NCBI GenBank assembly: GCA_015179125.1
Contig: WHVA01000463.1
Coordinates: forward strand, 27,547 to 91,546
Length of the DNA stretch: 64,000 nucleotides
DNA from: Gautieria morchelliformis
Lineage: Eukaryota > Basidiomycota > Agaricomycetes > Gomphales > Gomphaceae
Direction: 5' to 3'
How positions within the stretch are numbered: position 1 is the first letter of the stretch; the number at the start of each line of letters is the position of its first letter. The notes beneath the pieces were generated by a model, which worked only from the letters and a program-made list of their open reading frames with translations, was not told where the DNA came from and searched no databases. This document shows, in pieces, positions 32,297 through 42,989 of this stretch. Both the position numbers and the translations under genes were made by a program.

Positions 32297-33349
32297 CCGG
32301 TCCAAAGTGCGCAGTCAGTAAACTGGTCTGCGCAAGCTTGGCCTGCTTGATTGCATTTGGCAGTTTGCTGGTAAATCCAGTTTTAGAGCATCAATCTTTG
32401 TATTTTCCCTAAATGTGTAGTTAAATAAAATATCTAATTAGTATGTTCACCAGACTAAAATATACCTCGTGCATCGCCTGGAGGTGGCATCGCAGGGTAC
32501 TGACATCAATCACAAAACTGACCTTGTGCCGATCATGTTTTCTATGTTTGGACAAAGTCAGTGATGATTGAATTATGGGAGGTTGCCACACGCACCGGCA
32601 CAGCTTGCAGTCCATCAATTTCTTGCCTTCTTCCTTGCACTGGTTCTCAAAAAAGAACTGAATATCTAAGGTATGTTCCTTTAATTTCTTGGAATGGATC
32701 TTGGGTAAGTCCTCGATCCCATCTAGATCTTTGAGCCATCCTTCCGGATGGGCATTGTCATGAGCGATAGTTGCCGGTGGTATGGGCATGGCCGGTTCGG
32801 CTGACACATTAGGTACAGGAACCTCCTTCTGCTTTTGATTACCGGTAGGTTTTGCTTTCTTCCTCTTAGGCTCCTCTGATTCCCCCAGCCGCCTAGTGCT
32901 GTGAGGCTGCCCTGGCACTTTCGCCATGTTACTCGGATCAAGCAGCACCGCGCTCAGCTTCAGTACATGGCCCGAACTGCTTTTAAATGGCAGAGGGGCG
33001 ATTTCCTCGATTTCCTCTTCGGAGCTGTCGATGACCATGTGCGGCATTGGGATTTAGGGCGTGGGGATGGGTGGAAGGATGAAAAAACAGTTGACAAATT
33101 TTTCATCTAATAACTTTTTTTGGAACTACAGTTATACTTTTTGGGACTTCGCAAACGACGATCCACACTGCCACCGATGCTTTAGTTTCCCACCCAAAAG
33201 CCCGGGCTTAAGGACCGGGCTCAGGGCTTCTGAAAATGAAGCCGAGCCCTCCTCCTGGGCTTTTGGAGGCCTGGGCTTGGCTTGGCTCGGGCTTTTAAGG
33301 GCCAGGCTTGGGCCAAGCCCGGGCTTGAGCCCCAGCCTGAAGAACACTA

Positions 33350-33700
33350 CTCAGTATCTGCATGCACAGGTAGGTGTAAGTCAAACAACTGAGGGAGATG
33401 TACAAAGAGTAGAAGTATTTATACTTTCATTTCAATAGATCAATTGAAAAGGAAAACAAAGAAAGTGTCTTGCTTGGAGGCAAGACACATACTTTACCTG
33501 AAATGGGTAACAAACAGTGTGATGTCACATGAGGGTTATCATGTGTTTGCTTACTCCAACACTCCCCCTCAAACCATGGATAACCTGAGTTCCACAGCAA
33601 AATGCTTGACTTTCAGGGAAGGGAGGGCTTTAGTAAGTGTATCGGCAACCATATCCTCTGTAGGGAAGTACACGAGATGAACAGCACCCTGGTCCATGAT
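33350..33700 (-). mobile_element. Copia retroelement remnant: LTR and RNase H end
   Basis: On the minus strand, 33700-33565 encodes a typical Copia RNase H tail (VYFPTEDMVADTLTKALPS) and a stop, followed by a purine-rich GAGGGGGAGTG tract and an LTR starting TGTTGGAGTAAGC at 33561. The LTR runs to 33358 and continues beyond the hAT element at 28186-28215, about 240 bp in total. The rest of the Copia body is missing to the right. Confidence 0.75.
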
Positions 33701-34026
33701 TGTAAATAACCTAATAACCTATGTACATAGTGTTTACCTAATACCAGTGGGCCCCTTAGGGACACACTGCACAGTTCATGCGTGGGAACTGGCCAGCAGT
33801 TCCCATCACATCTTACCTTACAACTGTCACTACGTAGCATCAGAATACCACACCTTGGTCAAGTTCTGTGTGCCCTTGTGACAAGAGGCTTAAGATCTAC
33901 ATCTTTACACCTTTTTGAACTATCTTGCAGTTGATCCCCTGACCAACCGATTGTGGGTTCGGAGCAATCTTTTTCAAGATTGCTACGCCGACGACTAAAC
34001 ATCGTTGAGACCCTCCAGTATACCCT

Positions 34027-35057
34027 TGTCATGACCTGTCTATTTCCCTTACCCCGCTGCCTCTACACTCCCCCTCATCACTCCCTAGCATCTTTGCCAG
34101 AGTTTGCCTCACCCTTCGGCCACTCTTCCTCTACGTCCACTCCATTCTCTGTTTGCCCCATTCTCCAAACCGCTATTCGCTGCTCGAACATTTCGCCAGC
34201 AGGCACGCCATCAAATACGATCGACACCATTTACCTGGTGTGATGGTTCATCACTAGCCCTATCATCTTCTCGATCCAACCCCTTTGGGTGTTCATATGG
34301 CCAAAATGTGTTCGTGGGATGTCCCGTCTGTAGGTTGTGTGGGATCAACCCAGTAGACGAAGAGTCCGTGCAGGGTAGCATGTATGCAGGTCCCAAGACA
34401 TGGTTTTGTACATAAGTGCCTTCGCCACCTTTACTCTCTGTTGTTTCATGTTCACGCTCTTCCCTCACTCTATTGTATGTTTATTTCATCTATTCTGTAC
34501 CATGACTGTGCACCCCTATCCAACCCTGACTCACGACGGCCTCTTTCCTATTCGCTAATACCTTATGAGCATTCAATATAAGTAGTTTACATTCGCATGT
34601 ATATTCCCCAGTTCAATTATCATACGTTGTCCATCTTGTGCAAACTTGACCTCGCTGTGATCATCCTCTTGAGCCTTCTCCTGGAGATTTCTATCTTCGA
34701 CCAGAAGAGGACTTAGGCATCACTGGTGAGTTCTCATACTTCATCTTCGTTACCTTAGCCTTTGAACTATTTTCTATGCTGTCGGCGAAGGGCTCCGAAG
34801 GAGCACCTTCGCCGGCGAAGGGATTGTCGCTACTTAGACAACCCTTCCGTAACACCTTGCACGTTACATTGTCAAGTGCCACGGGCTATTTCGCTATGAC
34901 TGTAGATAGGGCGAGCTCCGTTCGGGCAGCCCTCTTATCCTGTGAACATTTGTTGGTTCACCTATTCGCCGAATGGCATACTTATTGGCACAAGTTATTC
35001 GGGCATTCGCTGTGTTCACTAATACACGATATGAACACCTAAAAACCAATCTTGACA
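34027..35057 (+). mobile_element. Solo LTR of family R, 1,031 bp, target duplication ACCCT
   Basis: It begins TGTCATGACC and ends CCAATCTTGACA. ACCCT precedes it (34022-34026) and follows it (35058-35062). It is similar over its length to the copy at 31298-32296, with an additional segment (GGCTCCGAAGGAGCACCTTCG) near 34790. Confidence 0.92.
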
Positions 35058-35065
35058 ACCCTCTA

Positions 35066-35480
35066 CTGTCGGCTGCGAGCGTTTCTGAATGAGATCTCAG
35101 AGGCCATCAGGGTTCAGGGTTTGTCGAAATGCAACCATCTCGTCTTTGACTCACTTCGGCAAAGCCAAATAGGCTCGGTGATGCAAAGCTGAATCATTGT
35201 ACTGGAGGATGGATGCAAGCCCATAGAAATCGACAAAAAACTGAGTTGCCTTGTGGTTGTCCTTCATGACTAGGTTCTCGAGCTCAATTTTGGCATCAGC
35301 AACCTGATCATAAGGGCTGAAGTTCAAATAGAGCTCTTCCGTGAATGCTGTATAATCTGAAGCCCATGGGGGTTCGTTGGCAGGGTCATCTGCAAGGTAG
35401 GGCTTGAAATAGTCTAGAGCTGTGTCATGATTCGTTTATTCTACAAACCAGCCATCAATATCTAGTGAAGAAACATCCCT
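35066..35480 (-). pseudogene. Retrotransposon Gag fragment
   Basis: Read on the minus strand, this stretch carries pieces typical of basidiomycete LTR-element Gag: ALDYFKPYL, YTAFTEELYLNFSPYDQVADA, IELENLVMKDNHKATQFFVDF and YNDSALHHRAYLALP. A stop codon and the absence of start and zinc knuckle show that it is a relic. The family is probably Ty3-like. It lies directly right of the second R solo LTR. Confidence 0.65.
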
Positions 35481-35623
35481 GCTATCGAAACTTTGAGCCA
35501 TTCGCTGAAGTATTCTTCACAATATCCCTTTCGCATTCGCTGATCCCATCATTCCCACCAGGACACCAGGGCGTGGAGCCATTGTCAATCATGGAACCCA
35601 TCACCTGTTAAAACCCCCACTAG

Positions 35624-36647
35624 CACTGCAGGCATATAAAAGTTTTCTTGTCTGAAAAACTGTTGAAAAAACTGTAAAGATTTTCCAAATATCTTTAGTG
35701 TTTTATTAGAATCTGTTGAGCAAGAAAATTGTAAAAAAATCCAAAGTTTTTTTCAGGGTTTTTTATGTGTTTCTTTGTGTTTTCACAAAGAAACTTAGGA
35801 CATAAAAAACCCTGCAAAAAAACTTTAAATTTTTTTACAAATTTCTTGCTCAACAAATTCTAACAAAAACACAAAATTTTGTTAAAGTTTTTTTACATTA
35901 AAAACACTAAGGGCGCGTTCGGTAACCAGACCACGAAAATGGATTTTGGTGATCTCTCACCAAAAAGTGAAGAAACCACGATTTCGCAATCTTGCGAAAT
36001 CTTTTTCGATTTTGGGGTGTTCGGCACACGAAATCTCAATCTAAAAAGATTTTGACCACGCGTGATCTCCCTATACTTTTGAGATACAGCTCAGAGCTGT
36101 ATCTCAAATGATATTCTCGACTCTACGCCTTGCTGTCTTCTTTCCGTGCTCTTGGCTGCTGTCTTGGCAACCGCACGACCGCTGTCCCGTGCACACAACA
36201 TGTCACATCTGGGAGCCAGCTATTACAGCTGGTTGAGATTTCTTGTAGATCAATGTATTTAAATTATACACATGTAGAAGTAATATTTATCTATTAATCT
36301 GGCTGCAGTAATGGGGTAACAAGCAGAGATACTGGGCAAGTTATCTTGAGGCGTGACTGACTAGGGTTAGGGTGAGTGTTATTGATACCTTTTGCCAATA
36401 CCAGGCACACTTAGTCATAGCGGAAGTTACGATTTTGAGATCGCAGAAAATCACAGAGGGTTCGGCTCGATTCGATACTGATTTCACACAAAAAAAGATC
36501 AGGTAATGACTGGGTTGCAGATTTTGTAACTTCTCCAGATCAGATTTTCATGGTCTGGTTACCAAACACGCCCTAAAAAAATTTGGAATATCTTTACAAT
36601 TTTTTGAACAGTTTTTCAGACCAGAAAATCTTTATATGCCTCCAGTG
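35624..36647. mobile_element. Second copy of the AT-rich hairpin MITE, carrying another MITE
   Basis: It starts CACTGCAGGCATATAAAAG and ends TATGCCTCCAGTG, matching the 29641-30040 copy. The palindrome is interrupted at 35911-36573 by a Harbinger-type MITE. Without that insertion it would be about 360 bp. No convincing target duplication flanks this copy. Confidence 0.75.
35911..36573. mobile_element. Harbinger-type MITE, 663 bp, target duplication TAA
   Basis: The ends are inverted repeats: GGGCGCGTTCGGTAACCAGA at the left and its near complement TCTGGTTACCAAACACGCCC at the right. TAA flanks both sides (35908-35910, 36574-36576), as expected for PIF/Harbinger elements. It has no coding capacity. 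Confidence 0.85.
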
Positions 36648-36939
36648 ACTCCATGAATGACCCTCATGCTCAGGATGCATTCAGACAGTGTTGGCTGCAG
36701 CCTCCATGCAGGTTGGGATCGATGGGACTAGTACTGCCGCAGGGCAGGACAGTAGGAGTTGCCAAGGCTTAGAATCTCTACTAATCTTTCGGATGCCCCT
36801 CCTTTTTGTTAGAATTAGCTTTGCTCTGGTTTCCACTCCATACAGTATGTCTCCCCTTTGTTTGTAACGTGACCCTGCATTCTTTGTAATATTCCAAACC
36901 ATTCAGCCTCTTTCCCATTTGCCAGTAGCATACTTGTCC

Positions 36940-37200
36940 AGCATGTATGTTCCCCAGTTCAATTATCATATGTCTTCCTTGTGCTTCACCTTGCTCACTT
37001 GTGAACCAACTCTTGAACTCAACCCTCCCATGCCCCCACCTTTATCAAGGCCAGGAACATAACTTGTGAGTTAACACCATCTATTCTCCTTACTCTGAAC
37101 CCTTGGAATTCCTCTGAGCCTGTTGGCGAAGGCCTCTCAAGGAGTGCCATCGGTGATGAGGGGAGCTACCTCAGATAACCCTCCCTCATCACTTCGGATG
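36940..37200 (+). mobile_element. Diverged LTR fragment related to family R
   Basis: GTATGTTCCCCAGTTCAATTATCATA matches, in part, the GTATATTCCCCAGTTCAATTATCATACGT of the R LTRs, and a later GAAGG...GAGTGCC resembles their 3' third. It is strongly diverged and lacks both ends. Confidence 0.45.
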
Positions 37201-38562
37201 ACTTCTGCGTCATGTATCATGTGACCTCTTGGGACGGTCATGCGTCACTGAGTGCCAAGGTCCAAGCGCTGAGATGGCTGACAAATCATGTCACCGCCAA
37301 ATGTTGAGGGTTGGAAAATACAAAAGTGTCCGAAACAGTTCCAAAACACAAAATAAAGTATTTGGAAAAAAGTTCTTAGTCTGCACTTCAAGAGTATATA
37401 ACTCAGCTACCCTGTATTATTTAGCTAAACCCTTTCCTACAAATTCAAACTAGATATATTGAGAGAAACTCTTAGGACTCACATAGGTCAAAACATAATA
37501 TTGTAGGTGGGTGGAATTGAGGTTGTCAGAAGGTGGCTGCTACTGGCCAGCTCACTTACATAAAGGGTGCTGGTTCCTGGTGTCCGCTATCTTACACCCT
37601 CCATACATAACATCAAATACAAAGAACCGCGATGTCGATCACAAAATCTACTAGATGTTATAGAAGCCCTTGTCTTCGACAAGGGAATCTTCCAACAAGG
37701 GAACAAGGGAACGTATTGACACACTATCTCCAATTCGATCACTGGATTCTGTCGTGAATTGGTATTTATTTCTCTCCGGAACGCTCACAGAATGTGAGCG
37801 TTTATGTTTATAACAAGGGGATAATCGATGAAGGATGTCACCGGAACAGCGCCCTTTCCAGGTCACATGAGTTAACAACTCACTGTTGTGCGTGGCGGCT
37901 TGGTAAGCCCGCATCGACTCCTGGGTTCTATGTATTATAGATTATAGTGTATGAACTGAGTTTGGTCGTGTTCTCAGATGTGATTGTAACGGTGACACCC
38001 CAAGAGTGCGAGTCTGTGCGACTAGATTAATTTCCCCGTAGTATGCTGAAGCCACTCGCACATCACGGTACCATAGGACAATCTTGAATCCTCGTCTCGC
38101 ACAGAAACATCTGTGATCTCTACTTCCGTGACTGTGACTTCGAACTTGTCTTATTTTACGTTGGCTTTTCATGGTATAGTATGTCCGAGATCTAGTTGTC
38201 GGTTGTCGCAGAGCCACTGATGGAACGTAGCAGCGCCATGGCCGGGCATGAGGGGTAGAGCTCAGTTTTTATTATTTTTATTATATTACGCTTTAGGCTC
38301 ACACACACATATGCATTCCATCAACGATGCGCGGCCAGTAACCCTATCAGAGTTAGGCGCCGGATACCTGGCGGCTTCTTGGCGCTGGGTCACCAAAACA
38401 AGAGCTCGACAGATCAACTCAGCCTGAGTCACAGGCTCGGTCGAGCTGTGGACTCACTTCCCCATCCCAGAATGTTATAAGGCTCCCTCGATGGACCTTT
38501 CAGCTTTATATTCATATCTTGACCCTGACATTTTCCAGTACACGTAACACAACCACCACTGC
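37201..38562. other. No supported gene; promoter region of the DUF6533 gene at the right
   Basis: Fragments near 37750-37920 look like LTR-type sequence (minus strand, with an AATAAATA box), but I could not define ends. TTTATATTCATA at about 38507 may be the TATA region for the gene starting at 38563. Confidence 0.4.
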
Positions 38563-40407
38563 ATGTCCTCTCAACAAAGTGTGAACATTGAGGTTATGTC
38601 AGATTTGTGAGTAGGTCGGGCCATTCAGTGGTGTAGAGTCTGACAATCTACAAGTCTGGCTGTTACCTATACGGACGTTGCTGCCCTCGGTGTGTAAGGA
38701 GTAATCATAGACTGTTAACGTATCCTTGACCCAAGTAGCATTGCTCGCCTATGATACTCTCTTGATCCTCCCGTCCGAGATTGCCTATATATGGCACAGA
38801 AGAGTCAGATTAGGAACTGTCCTTTACCTGCTTGCTCGCTACCCTGCCTTGCTTGCATGTATCATTACGGTATACCTAAATATAGCAAATATCCACTCGA
38901 GGTGAGACGGTTTATTCGTGACATGTAGGTTGCTTACATATATACATGTGCCCAGTATGACATTTGTGTTCTTTTATACATAATCTGACACTGAAACAGT
39001 CTGTGCAATCCATTACTTCGTCTCCTAGACTGTCTATCGATCGTGGTACTTCCAGGCGTACAAGGTAAATATATACCGGCAAAAGTCCTCGGTCATAAAC
39101 TTACATAACCCCCCTTGCAGGACTCTTATTGGCGCGAGTATACGCCACGTCCCAGCACAATCAAGGGATGGGGTGGGTGCTTTGGGCCTTCAGTCTTCTT
39201 CTGTATATAGGCAGTTTGGGTACGGCAGTGGTACGCACGCTTCCCTTTTCAAGTTCAAGTCTGCCATTAATCTATCCTCAAACACAATACGGTATTACAG
39301 TTTATCACAGTGAAAAATGTATGCATCGTCACAGCTCAGGATCAGGATGCTATAATTTTGTGAGTGATGACAGCAGTTATTTTGAAACATGTGCTTATAT
39401 CACTATGTCAGGGGTGAGAAATTCTCATGGTCGGTTGCAGTTTAACAGACCATTTATTCCTAGTGGACACAATAAACACTGTGTTCCTTATGCTCTTTGA
39501 CACATTGGTGGTTGTTGTGACAATATACAATACCCTTGGACTCATGAGGCACTCAAGAGAGTTTCAGAAGTTCCCTGGAAAGTCATTAAGCCAAACTTTG
39601 GCTGAACAAGGTCTGTTAATTCATCCTTATGCTTTAAAATTGCTCATCGCTAGTCTAGGTCTCATAAGATATGGGTATGTACTTACTTACCGCCGCCGTT
39701 GAAATTTCCACATCTAATACCTACTCAGATTTGTATTGAGCATAACATTAGCTGGTGGCATCACGAGGAAGGTACTGTATGATGTCCAATGTCATGATGA
39801 GACGTACCTAACATCAGGTATAACAGGTGTTAAGAGTGAGTTCATTGCACACATACATGTGGCGGTCAATTTTATGTGCTGTCAATAGGCCAGCATTGCA
39901 GGGATCCTTACACTTGTGCAGGATAGGTGAGAGCGTAGCTGCCTGGACACGAAGTCATATGGCTAACACTACAGGTAGTCTGTCTGTCATCATCATTTGT
40001 CGCTGTCATCTTGTTCTTCGAGAGAGGGTTGCTCACCCTAATGGCACCACCCATTCGGCACACCATCCACTAACGAGCTTTCGTGCAGCCACTCGACAGA
40101 TTCACAATTCGTTCATGCAGGAATTCGGCAATCTGAGCATCGAGAAGTTTGGCACATCAGAAGCAATTGAACCTCATAGGGAGGATGACCCCTCGTCTAC
40201 CGCAGTAGCGGGAATCGAGCTTGAGGAAATTCCTCGTGGCAGGGAGCTTGCGAACGCTGTAAACGAGTCTGCCAGTGAGGCCCTGGATAAACCTCAGCAT
40301 GGTAAGTCGACATTGCGGTTCTCATACCTTCTGTTGACACATGCTGAATCATCCTAATATTCCTTGTAGCGGCGGCATCCACGGGCGAGGAATTGATAGG
40401 TGTATGA
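38563..40407 (+). CDS. DUF6533-type integral membrane protein
   Basis: The first exons are clear and join in phase: 38563-38606, 38655-38689, 38736-38901, 39000-39064 and 39121-39230. They encode MSSQQSVNIEVM..., then the DUF6533 signature VALLAYDTLLILPSEIAYIW and the next hydrophobic segments (LLARYPALLACIITVYLNI, LLLARVYAT, WVLWAFSLLLYIGSL). Further membrane segments (FLMLFDTLVVVVTIYNTLGL near 39500; GLIRYGFVLSITLAGG, which needs a 16-nt exon at 39659-39674) and a hydrophilic C-terminal tail follow; the last exon ends at 40407. The exon borders between 39231 and 39446 and around 39770-39960 are not resolved, so the gene could be damaged. The family is common in basidiomycetes, with about seven membrane segments and unknown function. 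It is the only host-like gene in the transposon island. Confidence 0.75.
39659..39674 (+). other. Probable 16-nt exon of the DUF6533 gene
   Basis: The segment lies between the TCTAG acceptor at 39658 and the GTATGT donor at 39675. It joins ...LAEQ to GFVLSITL in frame as GLIRYG. Using the earlier AG at 39653 would create a stop. Confidence 0.55.
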
Positions 40408-40929
40408 TCAGGCTGCATTATAAGCAGTGACGAGTGATTGTCCAAATTTGCGGGGGTCAGCCGGCGGAAAGAGATGGAACACATCACGGGAAGGGCATGG
40501 AGGAAATACTCAAGTGACACAACGCTGTATCCCTGGCCTAACAAATTTAAGTTGCGAGTAATTCAGACAGAATGCCACAAAGCAACAGTTGCTTACAAAT
40601 ATTTAGCGGTCGAAATGGAATACTAGATGCTAACTAGGTGGGTACCCGCGCTTCGCGTGGGGGTTTAGGTCAAACGTCAAACGCATCAGTAAATTGGAGA
40701 GGAAGGGCTTAGCTTCTTCTGATGTTGGATCAATGAGATCTGGCGGTAGGCGTTCATTCTTGATGTCGGATTTCCTCCTGTGTAGCATAAGCCCTGAAAA
40801 TCTGAGGGATCATATAACGTGGAACAGACGCGTCATCTAAGTTCGTAATAGCATCTTTGATCCCTTCCGCACTGAGTGCCAATGCACCATAAGGCAACTT
40901 CACTGATCCTGACACGTTCTTGAGCTCAG
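40408..40929. other. No supported gene
   Basis: A minus-strand frame with ordinary composition (40754-40935) leads into the minisatellite to the right, but its upstream part would be coded entirely by that repeat. I see no domain. Confidence 0.4.
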
Positions 40930-41470
40930 AAACCATGGGGGCGCACACGTATGCGGCGGGGTGAGGGGCACAGAGGTGCTGGGGTGGGTGAGCTGGTGTA
41001 GGAGGATGGGGTGGTGGGGGAACGGGCGGCAGTGGGTGCAAGTGCAGGTGTGGGTGCAGGTGCGGGTGCAGGGATAGGTGTGGGTGCAGGTGCGGGTGAG
41101 GGTGCGGGTGCGGGTGCAGGGATGTGTTGGGTGACAACGCGAAGGACAAGGGGGCGCATGTGTATGCGGTGGGTGAGGGGCATGGAGGTGCTGGGGTGGG
41201 CGAGCTGGTGTAGGAGGATGGGGTAGTGGGGAAGCGGGGCGGCAGCAGGGTGCGGGTGTGGGTGCAGGTACGGGTGCAGGTGCAGGTGCGGGGATGGGTT
41301 GGGCGACGACGCGAAGGACGCGGGGGGCGTACGCGTACACGGTGGGGTGAGGGGTGTGCAGGTGCTAGGGTGCACGAGCTGGTGTAGGAGGAGGATGGGG
41401 TGGTGGGGGAACAGGTGGCGCAGGTGCAGGGGGTGCAGGTGTGGGTGCGGGTGCAGTTATGCGTGCCCTG
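40930..41470. repeat. G-rich minisatellite with nested 6-bp repeats
   Basis: Three imperfect higher-order units start near 40937, 41150 and 41323. Each has GGGGGCGCA..GTATGCGG, GAGCTGGTGTAGGAGGATGGGG and a variable run of GGTGCGGGTGCA hexamers. The plus strand is strongly G-rich and the complement C-rich, so all frames of the minus strand look like Pro/Thr/His-rich repeats. This explains the long open frame there without a gene. Confidence 0.85.
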
Positions 41471-42320
41471 GGACACGAATGTGCCTGGGCCGTGGCGCTC
41501 TGCGGGAGTTGAGTGGTCAGACACCCTGGTATGAGGAATACGGGCTGGGATAATCATGGAAGTTGGCCACTGGAGTTATGGGGGAGTTGACAGGGAGCTG
41601 CTGGTACTTGATGGTGAGCCTGTGGCGGTGGGAGTTGGGCTAAGCGAAGAGGCGTGATTGAAGAACAGGGTCGGCGGATGCTTCGAATCCCGGGGCAAGT
41701 TCACATGGAAGACGAGTGCCGAACCAAGAGAGGCTGAAGTGTCTGTGGTGCATGGCATTGTCAATGATGCAGCGCGGCAAGCCGCCTATTATGAATCGGC
41801 ATAACCCGACCAAGTTCGACTTGCCTTACCAACAATGGGAAATAACAAAAATCAAAGACAGCCCACCAAGTCAACACGAGCAATGAAAACGGTCAAAGAA
41901 CCTCCAGAGGAACTGTTACCTGACCTAGTGGGAATTCAGGGCAAAGGTCAGTTTATATATAATGATGCTATTTCAAGCTCACCAGTTATTTAGAATCTGT
42001 TCAACTACTAGCACTTCTCGACCGAAACGTCAGGTGGCAAAAAAAGTAACTTTTGAAGACTTAGAACGTACATGACGGGGGGTTTATATACTAATTGGAA
42101 GGAATGGAAAGAGGGCATCAATGCCCGTATTGAGCAGGAAGAAGGGTCAACGGATGATCATCAGAAATGGAACAGGATTATCTAGGAAAGGAGATCAGGA
42201 TGAATGATGAACCGATGGGAAACCTGAGTTAAGCTGGGAAAGGTTCCCGAGCAAGAACCGAGGCCAAGGCCTTGGGTCCGGACTCGGGAACGGGTCTTAA
42301 CACTACCCTGGGCTCCAAGC
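41471..42320. other. No supported gene
   Basis: Short frames only. No domain, TIR or LTR is seen until the LTR fragment near 42.3 kb. Confidence 0.45.
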
Positions 42321-42604
42321 CTAGGACCCTGCTACGTATTGTGATTTCCGGAAGTTGGAACCAGAAAGGACAGCGGCTTCAACTTATGTGTTGCACCCCT
42401 GATGAACTATTGTCCTAAGTTTTTTGGATTGGAAGTCAGAAGTCAGAAAGTAAGTATTGAAACAAATCAAAGGTCGGAAACTAAGTTGGAAGGTGGAATG
42501 CGAAGAGGCAGAGGTTCTGCAACTCGCTGTACTAAGAACAGGAGATAGAGTGAAGGGAATCATGTATCAAAGGTGATTATCTGATTGCAGAATTGAGAGC
42601 ATTG
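42321..42604 (-). mobile_element. Fragment of LTR family L2, inverted
   Basis: On the minus strand it matches 45290-45545: an LTR end at 42389 (reading GGTGCAACACA on the minus strand) plus about 50 bp of adjoining internal sequence (AAGTTGAAGCCGCTGTCC). The 5' part of the LTR is cut off at 42604 by R-like sequence. Confidence 0.7.
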
Positions 42605-42605
42605 T

Positions 42606-42960
42606 CATGACTCATTTATTTCCTGTACCCAGCTATCCCCATTTTCCCTTTAACCACTCCTCCTCTATGTTCGCTCGATTTTGCCCTTCCCTTTCACCAC
42701 TCCTCCTCTATGTTTGCTCCATTTTTCCCTTTGCCGAATTCCCCGAATGACCATTCACTACTCGCATCATTTACCATTTACTCTAGACTACCTCAAAAGC
42801 GAAGCCTTTTGATTTAGTTATCCCTTCGATTGAGAGCATTCTCTCGTCGACATGGTCACGTGACCTTCATCCATCAGTGCTGGACGCGCCTCGAGAGGCT
42901 TAGTCAGCACACAGGAGAGGGACAGACATAGCGGTCCCAACCGCTAAGCAATAGAAACTG
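42606..42960 (+). mobile_element. R-like LTR fragment
   Basis: It starts TGTCATGACTCATTTATTTCC, resembling the R LTR start TGTCATGACC, and contains two tandem copies of CACTCCTCCTCTATGTT. It diverges from the other copies after about 200 bp. Insertion into the L2 LTR fragment is likely. Confidence 0.5.
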
Positions 42961-42989
42961 TTTGCTAAAGGCACAGTCTAATATTTTAA

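Larger units (their letters stand above)
28423..33047 (-). pseudogene. hAT transposase, interrupted
   Basis: The start at 33047 (MPHMVIDSSEEE) leads through a basic stretch to a BED-type zinc finger made of DCKLC and, after a spliced intron, LRCHLQAMHE. Downstream pieces on the minus strand carry the RNase H-like catalytic core (for example GWVTCDNTSNNN near 30650 and VIRWSSTYLMLDRAY near 30170) and the hAT C-terminal dimerisation region (SSSGIMITKRRNRLKGDVVEAL near 28650), ending in an acidic tail with the stop at 28423. Several introns are present and I did not resolve all. A 999-bp solo LTR and a 400-bp MITE break the gene, so it is unlikely to make an active transposase now. Confidence 0.85.
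28224..33349 (-). mobile_element. hAT DNA transposon with perfect 8-bp target duplication
   Basis: The ends are imperfect terminal inverted repeats beginning TAGTGGTCTGCGGGCTC at the left and, on the other strand, TAGTGTTCTTCAGGCTG at the right. Both are flanked by CTCAGTAT (28216-28223 and 33350-33357). The sub-terminal 150 bp on both sides are packed with GGGCTTGGG/AGCCCG motifs, probably transposase binding sites. Total length is 5,126 bp, of which about 1.4 kb are later insertions: a hairpin MITE at 29641-30040 and a solo LTR at 31298-32296. Confidence 0.92.

Noticed and set aside
40930-41470. CRISPR-like array
   Set aside because: Repeats are contiguous hexamers without unique spacers, in a eukaryotic setting.
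40754-41557. Minus-strand frame of 267 codons, Pro/Thr/His-rich
   Set aside because: Its length is explained by the hexamer minisatellite, whose three minus-strand frames are all open.
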